22,970 nucleotides of DNA from Dialister sp. UBA734 (GTDB lineage: Bacteria; Bacillota; Negativicutes; Veillonellales; Dialisteraceae). Positions 14,341-21,897 of this stretch are shown here, one piece after another. Position numbers and translations under genes: made by a program. Position 1 is the first letter of the stretch. Every line of letters begins with the position of its first letter. The stretch is from positions 1 through 22,970 of the forward strand of contig DBLC01000017.1 of NCBI GenBank assembly GCA_002297935.1. The letters are read 5' to 3'. A model generated the notes under the pieces. It ran no database searches. It had not been told where the DNA came from and saw only the letters and a list, made by a program, of their open reading frames with translations.

Positions 14341-14371
14341 AATAAAGACTATCGGTGAAAGGAAGAAAACT

Positions 14372-15130
14372 ATGGGCAAGATTATCAGCATCATCAATCA
14401 GAAAGGCGGCGTGGGGAAAACCACCACGGCGGTGAACCTGGCGGCGTACTTGGCAGACAAGGGGAAAAAGACCCTTTTAATCGACGAAGATTCCCAGGGA
14501 AATTCCACCAGCGGGCTGTCTGACGGCGTGAAGTTTCAAGGCAATCTGTACGATGTATTGCTGAATGATCAGCCTGTGGAAGAGGCCATTGTGAAGACGG
14601 CGCTGAAGAAGTTATTTCTTTTGCCTGCTTCCATCGACCTGGCCGGTGCGGAAATTGAAATCGCTGGCCTTTCAGAACGAGAAACCTTGTTGAAGCGGAA
14701 AATCGAAGGGCTGAAAGACAGTTACGATTACATTCTGATTGACTGCCCGCCTTCCTTGGGACTGATGACTCTCAATGCCCTGGTGGCATCCGATTCGATT
14801 ATTATTCCCATTCAGGCGGAATTTTATGCCCTGGAAGGGTTGTCTCAGCTGGTGAAGACCGTGCAGATTGTGGGCCGCAAGCTGAATCCGTCCCTTCATA
14901 TCCTGGGCATTGTGCTCACCATGTTTGACGGCAGAACCAATCTGTCCATCCAGGTGGCAGAAGAAGTGAAGAAATATTTCGGCTCCAAAGTGTTCAAAAC
15001 CGTGATTCCTAGAAGTGTCAAATTGTCGGAAGCACCGAGCTTTGGAGAATCTATTTTAACCTATGCGCCAAAGTCCAAAGGGGCGGAGGCTTACAAGAAG
15101 TTATGCCGGGAGGTATTAAAACGTGACTAA
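14372..15130 (+). CDS. parA: Chromosome-partitioning ATPase ParA (Soj)
   Basis: A 252-residue deviant-Walker ATPase that dimerises with ATP on DNA and is released by ParB, moving or organising the origin region and, in Bacillus, also controlling DnaA. Visible motifs are the deviant Walker A KGGVGKTT (11-18) with its signature lysine, LLIDEDSQGN (Walker A-prime, where most relatives have LDPQGN), and ILIDCPPSLGLMTLNAL (Walker B). I start at ATG 14372 because GAAAGGAAG lies just upstream and the family begins MGKIISI; a further in-frame ATG at 14267 would add 35 unrelated residues. The end overlaps parB by 8 bp. An extended -10 promoter lies 32 bp upstream. Confidence 0.96.
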   Translation: MGKIISIINQKGGVGKTTTAVNLAAYLADKGKKTLLIDEDSQGNSTSGLSDGVKFQGNLYDVLLNDQPVEEAIVKTALKKLFLLPASIDLAGAEIEIAGLSERETLLKRKIEGLKDSYDYILIDCPPSLGLMTLNALVASDSIIIPIQAEFYALEGLSQLVKTVQIVGRKLNPSLHILGIVLTMFDGRTNLSIQVAEEVKKYFGSKVFKTVIPRSVKLSEAPSFGESILTYAPKSKGAEAYKKLCREVLKRD

Positions 15131-15983
15131 AAAGAAATTGGGACGTGGACTGGGGTCTCTTCTGGAAAGTGCCCTCGATGAAGGCGGAAAGGTGATCGAA
15201 TTGGACCTTTCCAAAATTCATCCCAATCCCTGGCAGCCGAGACGAGAATTTAAAGAAGAAGCCCTCCAGAGTTTGGCAGCGTCCATTAAGGATAAGGGGG
15301 TCATCCAACCGGTGACCGTGCGCTATCGGGACGAAGATGGCAATTTCGAATACGAACTGGTTACCGGCGAACGGCGCTATCGGGCGGCCAAACTGGCGGG
15401 GCTCAAAACCATTCCGGCCATTCTGACATCCTATGATAACCAGGCTATGGCAGAAGTGGCGCTGATTGAAAATTTGCAGCGTGAAAATCTGAACCCCATC
15501 GAAGAATCCGAAGCCTATGAAAAGCTGCTCCAGAGCTATCCGATGAAACAGGAAACCCTGGCAGAAAAGATGGGAAAGAGCCGTCCCTACATCACCAACA
15601 TGCTTCGCCTCTCGGCCCTTCCGGCGGAAGTGAAACAAATGGTGCGAGATGGACAGCTCACGGTGGGACAGGTGCGGCCGGTGCTGGCCCTGGCCACCGA
15701 AGCAGAACAGCTGGCCATGGCCCGGCAGATTGTCCAAGAAGGTTTGTCAGCCCGCAAGTCCGAAGAACTGGCGAAGCAGAAGAAAGAACATAAAAAACCA
15801 GCCAAAGAAGACAAGCAAGTGGCAGAATATCTCCATTCCATTGAAGAAAAACTGGGCCTTTCCGTAGGAAGCAAAGTTCGCATCAAATGGAAACAAAGCA
15901 AACAAGGCCACAAAGGCACCATTTCCATCGCCTTCAAGAGCGAAGAAGAATTTGAAAGAATTACGGAATTACTGAATCGGTAA
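15123..15983 (+). CDS. parB: Chromosome-partitioning CTPase ParB (Spo0J)
   Basis: ParB loads on DNA at parS, clamps and slides using CTP, and recruits SMC and ParA. The 286-residue product has the CTP-binding motifs GERRYRAA (82-89) and ENLQREN (116-122), the parS-reading helix-turn-helix with LAEKMGKSRPYITNMLRLSA (about 146-165), and a C-terminal dimer domain after a Lys-rich linker (about 218-232). The residue set Arg154, Ala165 and Gly182, aligned from memory with Caulobacter ParB, looks ParB-like rather than Noc-like; the usual GHARAL segment here reads GQVRPV. GTG start with GGGAGG 9 nt upstream, overlapping parA, so the two are coupled. The surrounding 23 kb carries about 28 parS-like sites for this protein. 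Confidence 0.96.
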   Translation: MTKKKLGRGLGSLLESALDEGGKVIELDLSKIHPNPWQPRREFKEEALQSLAASIKDKGVIQPVTVRYRDEDGNFEYELVTGERRYRAAKLAGLKTIPAILTSYDNQAMAEVALIENLQRENLNPIEESEAYEKLLQSYPMKQETLAEKMGKSRPYITNMLRLSALPAEVKQMVRDGQLTVGQVRPVLALATEAEQLAMARQIVQEGLSARKSEELAKQKKEHKKPAKEDKQVAEYLHSIEEKLGLSVGSKVRIKWKQSKQGHKGTISIAFKSEEEFERITELLNR

Positions 15984-15999
15984 TATACGGATAGAGTCA

Positions 16000-16232
16000 T
16001 GTTTCACGGGAAACGTGACTCTAAAGGTTATTATTCTGCTGCTTCCTGCGTTTTAACATAGAAACATGTGGGGGAGAGACAAGGTTATAAAAGGTTAAAA
16101 AGGTTATGAGAATATCGTATGTACATAACCTTTTATAACCTATATAACCCTTTAATAAGCGGTATCTTCTGTTTGTGCATGGAGCGAACAGGGCAGAATA
16201 ATAACCTTTATCGCTATGTTTCACGTGAAACA
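16000..16232. repeat. parS-flanked palindromic module, copy L
   Basis: TGTTTCACGGGAAACG (16000-16015) between AGAGTCA and TGACTCT arms, palindrome 16023-16209 (187 bp), then an exact parS at 16217-16232. parS start spacing 217 bp. The right arm interior (AAGCGGTATCTTCTGTTTGT) differs from other copies. Confidence 0.9.
16217..16232. promoter_or_regulatory. parS: parS site, exact consensus
   Basis: TGTTTCACGTGAAACA at the right edge of module copy L, 234 bp downstream of the parB stop codon and 39 bp upstream of the DUF4446 gene. Confidence 0.88.
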
Positions 16233-16270
16233 TGACGATTACAGGTTAGCAAAATATCGGAGTATATAGA

Positions 16271-16858
16271 ATGTTGGAATCAAATACCCTTTTGTATGTC
16301 ATAGGCGGTATCTTTTTGGTACTGTTCCTGTTTTTAGCCGCTCAGATTTTGATGCTGAGAAGTCGGCTCAATCGTTTGACCAAGAAATACAAATATTTCA
16401 TGAATGGAGAAGACGGCGGTTCCTTGGAACTGCGCCTGTCCACAGAAGTACGAGAACTGCGGGACATGGTGACATCTTCGGAAAATATGCTGCACCAGCA
16501 GGAACTTTTGGCTACCATGCAGCTCCAGTCGTTCCAGAAAGTGGGACTGGTTCGCTACGATGCCTTTGACGACACCGGTGACAAACTGTCTTTCTCTCTG
16601 ACTGTATTGGATGGGAAGAACAATGGCTTCATCCTCTCCTCCCTGGCTGGTCACGATACTTCTCGTATCTATGCAAAACAGATCACCAATGGACAGTGCA
16701 AAGAAGCCCTCTCTTCGGAAGAAGCAGAAAGCATCAATATCGCCCTGGATACCCTCATGCCCGATATGGCTGAAGAAGCCCAGGTGGCAGTGGACCAGTC
16801 CAGACAAGAAGACCTCTCCCGCACCCAGCCAGTGAGCCATAAGATTGATGTGAAATAA
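16271..16858 (+). CDS. DUF4446 family membrane protein
   Basis: A 195-residue protein with one N-terminal membrane segment (about 7-29), a short basic/coiled region (RSRLNRLTKKYKYFMNG, 31-47), and a conserved soluble domain with VGLVRYDAFDDTGDKLSFSL (about 97-116) and a DGKNNGFILSS / HDTSRIYAKQITNGQ stretch. These are hallmark sequences of DUF4446, a family of unknown function that commonly sits next to parA-parB in Firmicutes. GGAG lies 8 nt before ATG 16271. It is separated from parB by module L, so co-transcription with parAB would require reading through a 185-bp palindrome. The C-terminal 35 residues are variable and polar. Confidence 0.88.
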   Translation: MLESNTLLYVIGGIFLVLFLFLAAQILMLRSRLNRLTKKYKYFMNGEDGGSLELRLSTEVRELRDMVTSSENMLHQQELLATMQLQSFQKVGLVRYDAFDDTGDKLSFSLTVLDGKNNGFILSSLAGHDTSRIYAKQITNGQCKEALSSEEAESINIALDTLMPDMAEEAQVAVDQSRQEDLSRTQPVSHKIDVK

Positions 16859-16862
16859 CGTT

Positions 16863-16877
16863 AGCGGTGAAACCGCT
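16863..16877. terminator. Weak hairpin after the DUF4446 gene
   Basis: AGCGGT-GAA-ACCGCT, a 6-bp stem 4 nt after the stop codon. It lacks a following T-run, so termination here is uncertain. Confidence 0.35.
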
Positions 16878-16884
16878 GGCGGCA

Positions 16885-16900
16885 TGTTTCCCATGAAACA
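16885..16900. promoter_or_regulatory. parS-like site, two substitutions
   Basis: TGTTTCCCATGAAACA, with two central changes from parS. It has no module attached and instead precedes the 55-bp repeat array. Confidence 0.5.
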
Positions 16901-16909
16901 TGAACGTCG

Positions 16910-17285
16910 AAGGTTCTGTAGCGATGGCGGGGCTGGAGACAGTTGGTGGTGATACCTTTATGTAAAGGTTCTGTAGCGGTGGCGGGGCTGGAGACAGTTG
17001 GTGACGATACCGTGATATAAAGGTTCTGTAGCGGTGGTATGGCTAGTGTCATCTTGTGATGATATCCGCTATACAAAGGTTCTAAATGAAAGTCAATCGT
17101 TTTTATACTAATAGAACCTTATGAGAGCGGTATGAAAACCAAAAGCTACAAACGGTTTAGCACCAACAGAACCTTATGACAGCGGTATAAAAGCCCAAAG
17201 CCACAAACGCTTATCACACCAACAGAACCTTATAAGAGCGGCATAACAACTAAAAGTTGCAAACGGTTCAATGCCAACAGAACCC
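16910..17285. repeat. Inverted pair of 55-bp-period tandem arrays
   Basis: Left array: AAGGTTCTGTAGCG units begin at 16910, 16965 and 17020, and a fourth start is AAGGTTCT at 17076 (periods 55, 55, 56). Right array: AGAACCTTATGA-type or AGAACCCTATGA starts at 17113, 17168, 17224 and 17279 (periods 55, 56, 55), which are the same boxes on the other strand. Within units, ATACCG/CGGTAT boxes are kept while the middle varies. The whole forms a large inverted repeat in the gap between DUF4446 and the M23 gene. No similar array is seen elsewhere in the window, although the boxes resemble GGTTAT and ATACCG of the palindromic modules. Confidence 0.85.
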
Positions 17286-17314
17286 TATGAGTAAGAAAGA
17301 AATCGAGAAATGTT

Positions 17315-18265
17315 ATGCGGAAAGATATAAATAACGAAAATGGTGACGTGTCCTTTCACTTCACCGGGGAGGAAGTAAAGAAATGGAAACTCGGCGCCGT
17401 GGCGGCTGGGGCGGTGTTTGTGCTGGCCCTGGGGACTTCGGTGTATAGTTTGGTTTCCATGAATTCTTTGAAACAGGAAAATGCACTGTACCAGAACCAG
17501 CTCCATATGGCCCAGCAGAAGCTAGACGAAATGGCGGATAAAACCCAGACCATTGAAAAATTGTCGGACCAGCTGCAGGATATGATCAAAGCCAATAACA
17601 ACGGGGCAGCGCAAAATATTTCCCAAGGCGGCACCGGCGGACAGGGCGGTGCGTCTACGGTGCCCGATAAAGCGAGGCAAGTAGCAGCGTCGGACCACAA
17701 GAATGTAGAAGCGAGCCAGACAGAAGCCAGCACCCCAGGACAGCTGCTGAGCCAGATGCGGAAACTGGATGCCCGACTGGATTCGCAAATCAAAACCCTG
17801 ATTGTTCTTCGCGAACAAGTGATGAACCAGACCTACGGCATGCAGGTGCAGATGATGCACACATCTTCCACCACACCGGATATGTGGCCCGTTAAAGGGG
17901 AAATCTCCAGTGGGTACGGTTTCAGAAATAGCCCCGGTGGGATTGGTTCTACCTACCATGAAGGCATCGATATCGCTTCCGATTATGGGGTACCCGTAGA
18001 AGCCACTGCTTCCGGCACGGTCACCCAGGCCGGCTGGGTCGACGGCTATGGCTACCTGGTGGAAATCAAACACGATGGTGGCATTACCACCCGCTATGGA
18101 CACAACTCTGCCCTGCTTGTCACTGTAGGACAGCAGGTGGAACAAGGCACCGTGGTGGCTCTGGTAGGAAGCACAGGAAATAGCACAGGCCCTCATTGTC
18201 ACTACGAAGTTCGTATCAACGGCGATGCGGTGGATCCGGTGTATTTTCTGCCAGGGAACTACTAA
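17315..18265 (+). CDS. Membrane-anchored M23-family peptidase
   Basis: A 316-residue cell-wall hydrolase candidate. It has a short cytoplasmic N-terminus, one membrane helix (about 26-48), a coiled coil (about 50-95), a Gly/Ser/Ala-rich spacer (about 96-140), a second helical stretch (143-170), and a C-terminal LytM/M23 domain (about 190-313). Zinc ligands are in place: His215 and Asp219 in HEGID and His296 in HCHYE, with His263 (RYGH) as the second catalytic histidine. The domain starts with the usual SSGYGFRNSP and ends DAVDPVYFL. M23 enzymes cleave peptide cross-bridges in peptidoglycan; the coiled coil resembles those of division or elongation hydrolases. The ribosome site before ATG 17315 is weak. 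Placement just after parAB-DUF4446 is common in Firmicutes. Confidence 0.92.
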   Translation: MRKDINNENGDVSFHFTGEEVKKWKLGAVAAGAVFVLALGTSVYSLVSMNSLKQENALYQNQLHMAQQKLDEMADKTQTIEKLSDQLQDMIKANNNGAAQNISQGGTGGQGGASTVPDKARQVAASDHKNVEASQTEASTPGQLLSQMRKLDARLDSQIKTLIVLREQVMNQTYGMQVQMMHTSSTTPDMWPVKGEISSGYGFRNSPGGIGSTYHEGIDIASDYGVPVEATASGTVTQAGWVDGYGYLVEIKHDGGITTRYGHNSALLVTVGQQVEQGTVVALVGSTGNSTGPHCHYEVRINGDAVDPVYFLPGNY

Positions 18266-18270
18266 TTGGG

Positions 18271-18320
18271 TAGCTGGTGACTCGTGACTAGTAGCTAGTA
18301 GCTAGGCCTTAGGGATTAGG
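18271..18320. repeat. GTGACTCGTGACTAG / TAGCTAGG block
   Basis: TAGCTGGTGACTCGTGACTA followed by GTAGCTAGTAGCTAGGCC and TTAGGGATTAGG, 5 nt after the M23 gene stop. It is the longest run containing both repeat words in one orientation, together with that at 22824-22874. Confidence 0.8.
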
Positions 18321-18343
18321 AGTTTCCGAGTTCGCTGAAACCA

Positions 18344-18576
18344 TGTTTCACGGGAAACAATGTACGTACAGGTTATTATTCTGCTTTTTCCGATTTTTTA
18401 ACATAGCATAACAAAAGTGAGCGACAGGTTAAAAAGGGGTATAAAAGGTTATGGGGATACCGTATTCCCGTAACCTTTTATACCCCTTTTACCCTTGTCA
18501 CTGGTGATGGTAGGAAATGTTTTACAGAAGAAATTTGGAGAATCATAACCTGTATAGTCATGTTTCACGGGAAACG
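18344..18576. repeat. parS-flanked palindromic module, copy M
   Basis: TGTTTCACGGGAAACA (18344-18359), palindrome 18369-18552 (184 bp), TGTTTCACGGGAAACG (18561-18576). parS start spacing 217 bp. The TTTTTTAACATAG arm is on the left. The right parS is shared with copy N, so M and N are a direct tandem pair. Confidence 0.92.
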
Positions 18577-18836
18577 ATGTACATATAGGTTATTATTCTA
18601 CTTCTTCCGATTTTCTAACATAGCATGATAAATGTGAGTGACAGGTTAAAAAGGGGTATAAAGGGTTATGAGAATACCGTATTTCCATAACCTTTTATAC
18701 CCCTTTTAACCTTGTTACTGGCCATAGTAGGAAATATTTTACAACAGAAGTCAGCAGAATCATAACCCTTATATTCATGTTTCACAGCAGAAATCAGTAG
18801 AATAATAACCTTTATCGCCCTGTTTCCCGTGAAACA
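18561..18836. repeat. parS-flanked palindromic module, copy N, with extra right end
   Basis: Shares the parS at 18561-18576 with copy M. Palindrome about 18586-18770 in the same orientation as M. A second truncated right end (TTTCACAGCAGAAATCAGTA then GAATAATAACCTTT, 18780-18813) follows, then TGTTTCCCGTGAAACA (18821-18836). The extra end suggests unequal recombination between copies. Confidence 0.88.
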
Positions 18837-18860
18837 TGCCTCTATCGGAATCAAAATTTC

Positions 18861-18889
18861 CAGTCACCAGTCACGAGTCACCAGTCACT
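18861..18889. repeat. CAGTCACCAGTCACGAGTCACC block
   Basis: CAGTCACCAGTCACGAGTCA then CCAGTCACT, the inverted form of the gene-end repeat, directly upstream of a promoter-like sequence. Confidence 0.75.
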
Positions 18890-18897
18890 CAATTCAT

Positions 18898-18906
18898 GCT
18901 ATAATA
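18898..18906 (+). promoter_or_regulatory. Extended -10 promoter upstream of module O
   Basis: TGCTATAAT in the context ATTCATGCTATAATAAAAG, almost the same as the ompA-like promoter. The only + strand gene downstream is the Sel1 gene at 19188, so its leader of roughly 275 nt would contain the whole palindromic module O. Confidence 0.6.
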
Positions 18907-18924
18907 AAAGAAAAGCACATGGAT

Positions 18925-19133
18925 AAAGGTTATGATTCTGCTGTTTTCTGGTTTTTACATAGAGGCATGCCGGTTAGAGACAAGGTTATAAAAGGTTAAA
19001 AAGGTTATGGGAATACCGTATGTACATAACCTTTTATACCCCTTTTTAACCTTGCCGCTTGCCATAGCAAGATATGTTTCAAACCAGAAATCAGTAGAGT
19101 AATAACCCTTATTGAAATGTTTCCCGTGAAACA
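18925..19133. repeat. Palindromic module, copy O (right parS only)
   Basis: Palindrome 18925-19110 (186 bp), with core GGTTATGGGAATACCG facing TACATAACCTTTTATACC. Right parS variant TGTTTCCCGTGAAACA at 19118-19133. No left parS; the promoter-like TGCTATAAT lies there instead. Confidence 0.88.
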
Positions 19134-19187
19134 TGAATTTAGCGGACTCGGAGCCTAATCCCAGTCACCAACATACAGGAGGATCCT

Positions 19188-20525
19188 ATGATTACGACTA
19201 AAGAGGCAGAGGCATTATTTCTACAGGGCGAATTTGGAAAAAGTTTTGATGCTCTTCGCGTTCTGGCTACAGATGAAAACGACGGGCGGGCGCAGTTTTT
19301 GCTCAGTATGTTTTATTTCTATGGCATTTTGGTACCGGAAGACAATGACCAGTTTGGCGAATACATCGACAAGGCTGCCAATGCGGAGGAGCCGTTGGCC
19401 TTTCTGTTTCTGATCTTTATGCGAGAGAAGAGCAAGGAGCAGGTGGAGGCCTATCGGGATTTGATGAAAGTGCTTCGGGACATGGCGAAGGAGAACGATG
19501 CTTTTGCGATGTATCAGATTGGTATCATGTACGAACGGGGCTTAGGGGTGAAGGCCGATATGGAAAAGGCCCTCGCTTGGTTTGAGAAAGCAGGCAATTT
19601 GGGGCTCGCTATGGCCATGGTGGAAGCAGGCAAGTTGTATGGCAATGAGGAGTTGCCTTTTTCCGATGCTCACCAGTCCTATTTATGGTATTTGAAAGGC
19701 GCCGGTCTGGGCTATCACGAAGCGGAACTCCATTTGGGTGATTGTTATTATGTGGGCTTCGGTGTGGACGAAGATGTGCAAAAGGCAGAAATTTGTTTCC
19801 AGCGGGCGGCGGAACATGGCAGTACGGAAGCCTGTGATGCGTTGGGCACCATGTACATCTTAGGTGATGGAGACGCCCCTGATTTCGATAAGGCCTTGGA
19901 ATATTTCCAACAGGGGGCTTTGGTGGGCGATGCCAATTGCTGCTATAAGCTGGGGGATTGTTATTTCTATGGCCGCGGTACCCCGGTAGATTTGGACAGT
20001 GCCAAGGAATGGTATGAACGGGCTTGGGATTTGGGAAGCGCTGCGGCGGCTGCCTCTTTGGGAATGCTACACATCATTCATTCCACTTCGGAAGACGTGG
20101 ATGATCAGGCCCGGGACGAAGAGCAGGCGTTGGGATTCCAGTGGGTCCAGAAAGCGGCTGACGCCGGCGACGTGAATGGCATGGCGTACTTGGGAAATTG
20201 CTACGCCGAAGGGATTGGTGTGGAGCCTGATGAGGAAAAGGCGAAAACTTACCTGACCGAAGCGGCCAATGAAGGACAGATTGAAGCGATCAGCAAATTG
20301 GGCGAATTGGCCCTCCAGGAAGGCAACCATTTCGAAGCGGTGAAACAATTCCGCGAAGCCGCTGACCAGGGCTATCCTCGGGCAGAAAATTTCCTGGGTA
20401 TCTGCTATGCTGAAGGGCTTGGCGTCCAGAGAAATCTAAGAAGTGCGGAAGAATGGTTCCGCCGGAGCGACGCCCAAGGCGATCCAGACGCGAGGGTGTT
20501 GATGAAGGAATACCTGAAAATATAG
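19188..20525 (+). CDS. Sel1-repeat protein (first of three)
   Basis: A 445-residue soluble protein made of roughly nine Sel1-like repeats of about 36 residues, the alpha-helical relatives of TPR. Clear units include AMYQIGIMYERGLGVKADME (about 105-124), ACDALGTMYILGDG, CCYKLGDCYFYGRG, GMAYLGNCYAEGIGVEPDEE and NFLGICYAEGLGVQRN. Sel1 repeats form a superhelix that binds partner proteins, and bacterial members often act as adaptors in signalling or envelope processes; no catalytic domain is present. There is no signal peptide or membrane segment, so it should be cytoplasmic. AGGAGG lies just before ATG 19188. It begins MITTKEAEALFLQGEFGKSF, like the other two paralogues, so the three arose by duplication. 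Confidence 0.88.
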   Translation: MITTKEAEALFLQGEFGKSFDALRVLATDENDGRAQFLLSMFYFYGILVPEDNDQFGEYIDKAANAEEPLAFLFLIFMREKSKEQVEAYRDLMKVLRDMAKENDAFAMYQIGIMYERGLGVKADMEKALAWFEKAGNLGLAMAMVEAGKLYGNEELPFSDAHQSYLWYLKGAGLGYHEAELHLGDCYYVGFGVDEDVQKAEICFQRAAEHGSTEACDALGTMYILGDGDAPDFDKALEYFQQGALVGDANCCYKLGDCYFYGRGTPVDLDSAKEWYERAWDLGSAAAAASLGMLHIIHSTSEDVDDQARDEEQALGFQWVQKAADAGDVNGMAYLGNCYAEGIGVEPDEEKAKTYLTEAANEGQIEAISKLGELALQEGNHFEAVKQFREAADQGYPRAENFLGICYAEGLGVQRNLRSAEEWFRRSDAQGDPDARVLMKEYLKI

Positions 20526-20557
20526 TGCGTAATGCGTAATGCGTAGTGCGTAATGAA
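20525..20557. repeat. GTAGTGCGTAATGCG block, left arm
   Basis: GTGCGTAATGCGTAATGCGT then AGTGCGTAATGA, beginning within the TAG stop of the first Sel1 gene. It is inverted relative to the block at 20651-20684. Confidence 0.8.
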
Positions 20558-20561
20558 GGTA

Positions 20562-20646
20562 GCGGCGCATCAAATTAAATAGCGCCGCCAGTTTTATAAA
20601 AAATAAAAAAAGGGGTATAGGGGCGCTTCCAAATTTTGTGCGCCCC
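20562..20646. repeat. Two GC-rich hairpins around an A/T-rich core
   Basis: First hairpin GCGGCGCATCAAATTAAATA then GCGCCGC (20562-20588); second GGGGCGC (20620-20626) pairing with GCGCCCC (20640-20646). Between them is an A-rich stretch. With the flanking GTAGTGCGTA arms this fills the whole gap between the first two Sel1 genes. The downstream bases are TTCC, not a T-run. Confidence 0.65.
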
Positions 20647-20650
20647 TTCC

Positions 20651-20684
20651 ACCACTACGCACTTCTCACTACGCACTACGCATT
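20651..20684. repeat. ACTACGCACT block, right arm
   Basis: CACCACTACGCACTTCTCAC then TACGCACTACGCAT, the imperfect reverse complement of 20525-20557. Confidence 0.8.
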
Positions 20685-20689
20685 TTTAT

Positions 20690-20705
20690 CGTTTCCCGTG
20701 AAACA
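20690..20705. promoter_or_regulatory. parS-like site, two substitutions
   Basis: CGTTTCCCGTGAAACA, differing from parS at the first base and one central base. No palindromic module accompanies it; it lies 28 bp before the second Sel1 gene. Confidence 0.55.
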
Positions 20706-20733
20706 TGACAATTGATAGAAGGAGCAAATTGAT

Positions 20734-21828
20734 ATGACAGCGTCAAAGGGTGAAGAATTATTTCTCCAGGGGCAGATCGATGAGGCGTTGCCTGTTCTGG
20801 AAAAAGAGGGAGAAAAGGGACAGGGACGGAGTTTGTACCTGTTAGGAACCATATACAGAGAAGGCTATGGTCATGTGGTGGCCAATGAAAAGAAGGCGGT
20901 CCACTATTTCCAGGCTGGAAAACAGGCGGGGGAACCGCTTTGTCAAATGGCAATGGCTTATACCGATGATTCGCTGTGGGATATGGCAGGAAATATTCTC
21001 CGGCAGGTACTGATGCAGGCCGTGGCCGGCGATGTGCTGGCTATGGATGAAGTGGGCCGGTTTTATTGCGAACCGGGCATGGTAATGAATCCAGAAGAAG
21101 GGTTCAAATGGATCACCAAAGGGGCGCTTTTTGAATATTGGCGGGCTCTCTACGATTTGGGCGCTTGCTATGAAGACGCTGGAGATACATCAAAAGCCAA
21201 GGCTTGCTACGAAAAGGCCGCTTCGTTTGGGGATAAATACAGCGAATACGCTTTAGGCCAGATGGAAATCGACGAAGCCTTTGAAAATAATGACAAAGAC
21301 AAATTAGTGAAGGCCATGGAGTGGCTGGAAAAAGCAGTTGCTCACGGCAGCGGAGAAGCGGCAGGCCTGCTGGGGGAATTGTACTTGGATATGAAATACG
21401 AAGAAACCGCAGACTATGCAGGTTCCTCTTTGGTAGCGCCCGATGAAACGAAAGCCATGGCCTATCTGAAACAGGCCACCGACCTAGGCGATGAAACCAG
21501 CGCACAGCTATTGGCCGGGCTCTACGATGAAAAAGGGGATAAAAAGAAGGCGGAGAAATATTATAAAAAATCCATTCGTTTAGGAAATAACGAAGCCCAA
21601 GTTTCCCTGGGGATGTTCTATTTGGAACAGGAACAATACACCGACGCCTTCCGGTATTTGAAAAAAGCGGCTGACCAAGGATTGGACGAAGCCCAATACC
21701 TGGTGGCTTGCATGTACGCCAACGGACAGGGAGTGGAACAGAACCACGAAGAAGCCATGGCCTGGATGGAAGAAGCAGCGGACAATGGGAATGAAGAAGC
21801 GGAAGAAGCATTGGCGCAGATGAGATAA
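20734..21828 (+). CDS. Sel1-repeat protein (second of three)
   Basis: A 364-residue cytoplasmic repeat protein. The N-terminus (SKGEELFLQGQIDEALPVLE) matches the other two. Recognisable Sel1 units include SLYLLGTIYREGYGHVVANE (about 30-49), AGLLGELYLDMKY, AQLLAGLYDEKGD, AQVSLGMFYLEQEQ and AQYLVACMYANGQGVEQNHE (about 329-348). Several units are irregular, lacking the G.G turn, so the superhelix may be interrupted. It is very acidic towards the end. GAAGGAG lies 9 nt before ATG 20734. A scaffold role is inferred from the fold only; partner unknown. No signal peptide. Confidence 0.87.
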   Translation: MTASKGEELFLQGQIDEALPVLEKEGEKGQGRSLYLLGTIYREGYGHVVANEKKAVHYFQAGKQAGEPLCQMAMAYTDDSLWDMAGNILRQVLMQAVAGDVLAMDEVGRFYCEPGMVMNPEEGFKWITKGALFEYWRALYDLGACYEDAGDTSKAKACYEKAASFGDKYSEYALGQMEIDEAFENNDKDKLVKAMEWLEKAVAHGSGEAAGLLGELYLDMKYEETADYAGSSLVAPDETKAMAYLKQATDLGDETSAQLLAGLYDEKGDKKKAEKYYKKSIRLGNNEAQVSLGMFYLEQEQYTDAFRYLKKAADQGLDEAQYLVACMYANGQGVEQNHEEAMAWMEEAADNGNEEAEEALAQMR

Positions 21829-21830
21829 AT

Positions 21831-21863
21831 GGTGACTAGTGACTGGTGACTCGTGACTGGGCC
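21831..21863. repeat. GGTGACTAGTGACTGG block at a gene end
   Basis: GGTGACTAGTGACTGGTGAC then TCGTGACTGGGCC, starting 3 nt after the stop codon of the second Sel1 gene. Confidence 0.8.
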
Positions 21864-21881
21864 CGAAATTCGCTACGGTCA

Positions 21882-21897
21882 TGTTTCACGTGAAACA
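21882..21897. promoter_or_regulatory. parS: parS site, exact consensus
   Basis: TGTTTCACGTGAAACA, the exact site farthest from dnaA in this window (about 20 kb), at the left edge of copy P. Confidence 0.87.

Noticed and set aside
14267..14371. Longer ParA starting at 14267
   Set aside because: The added 35 residues lie over a parS flank and the extended -10 promoter; the family start MGKIISI is at 14372 with a good ribosome site.
16910..17285. CRISPR array
   Set aside because: The period is 55-56 bp but conserved boxes are short, the interiors are related rather than unique spacers, the second half is inverted, and no cas gene is near.
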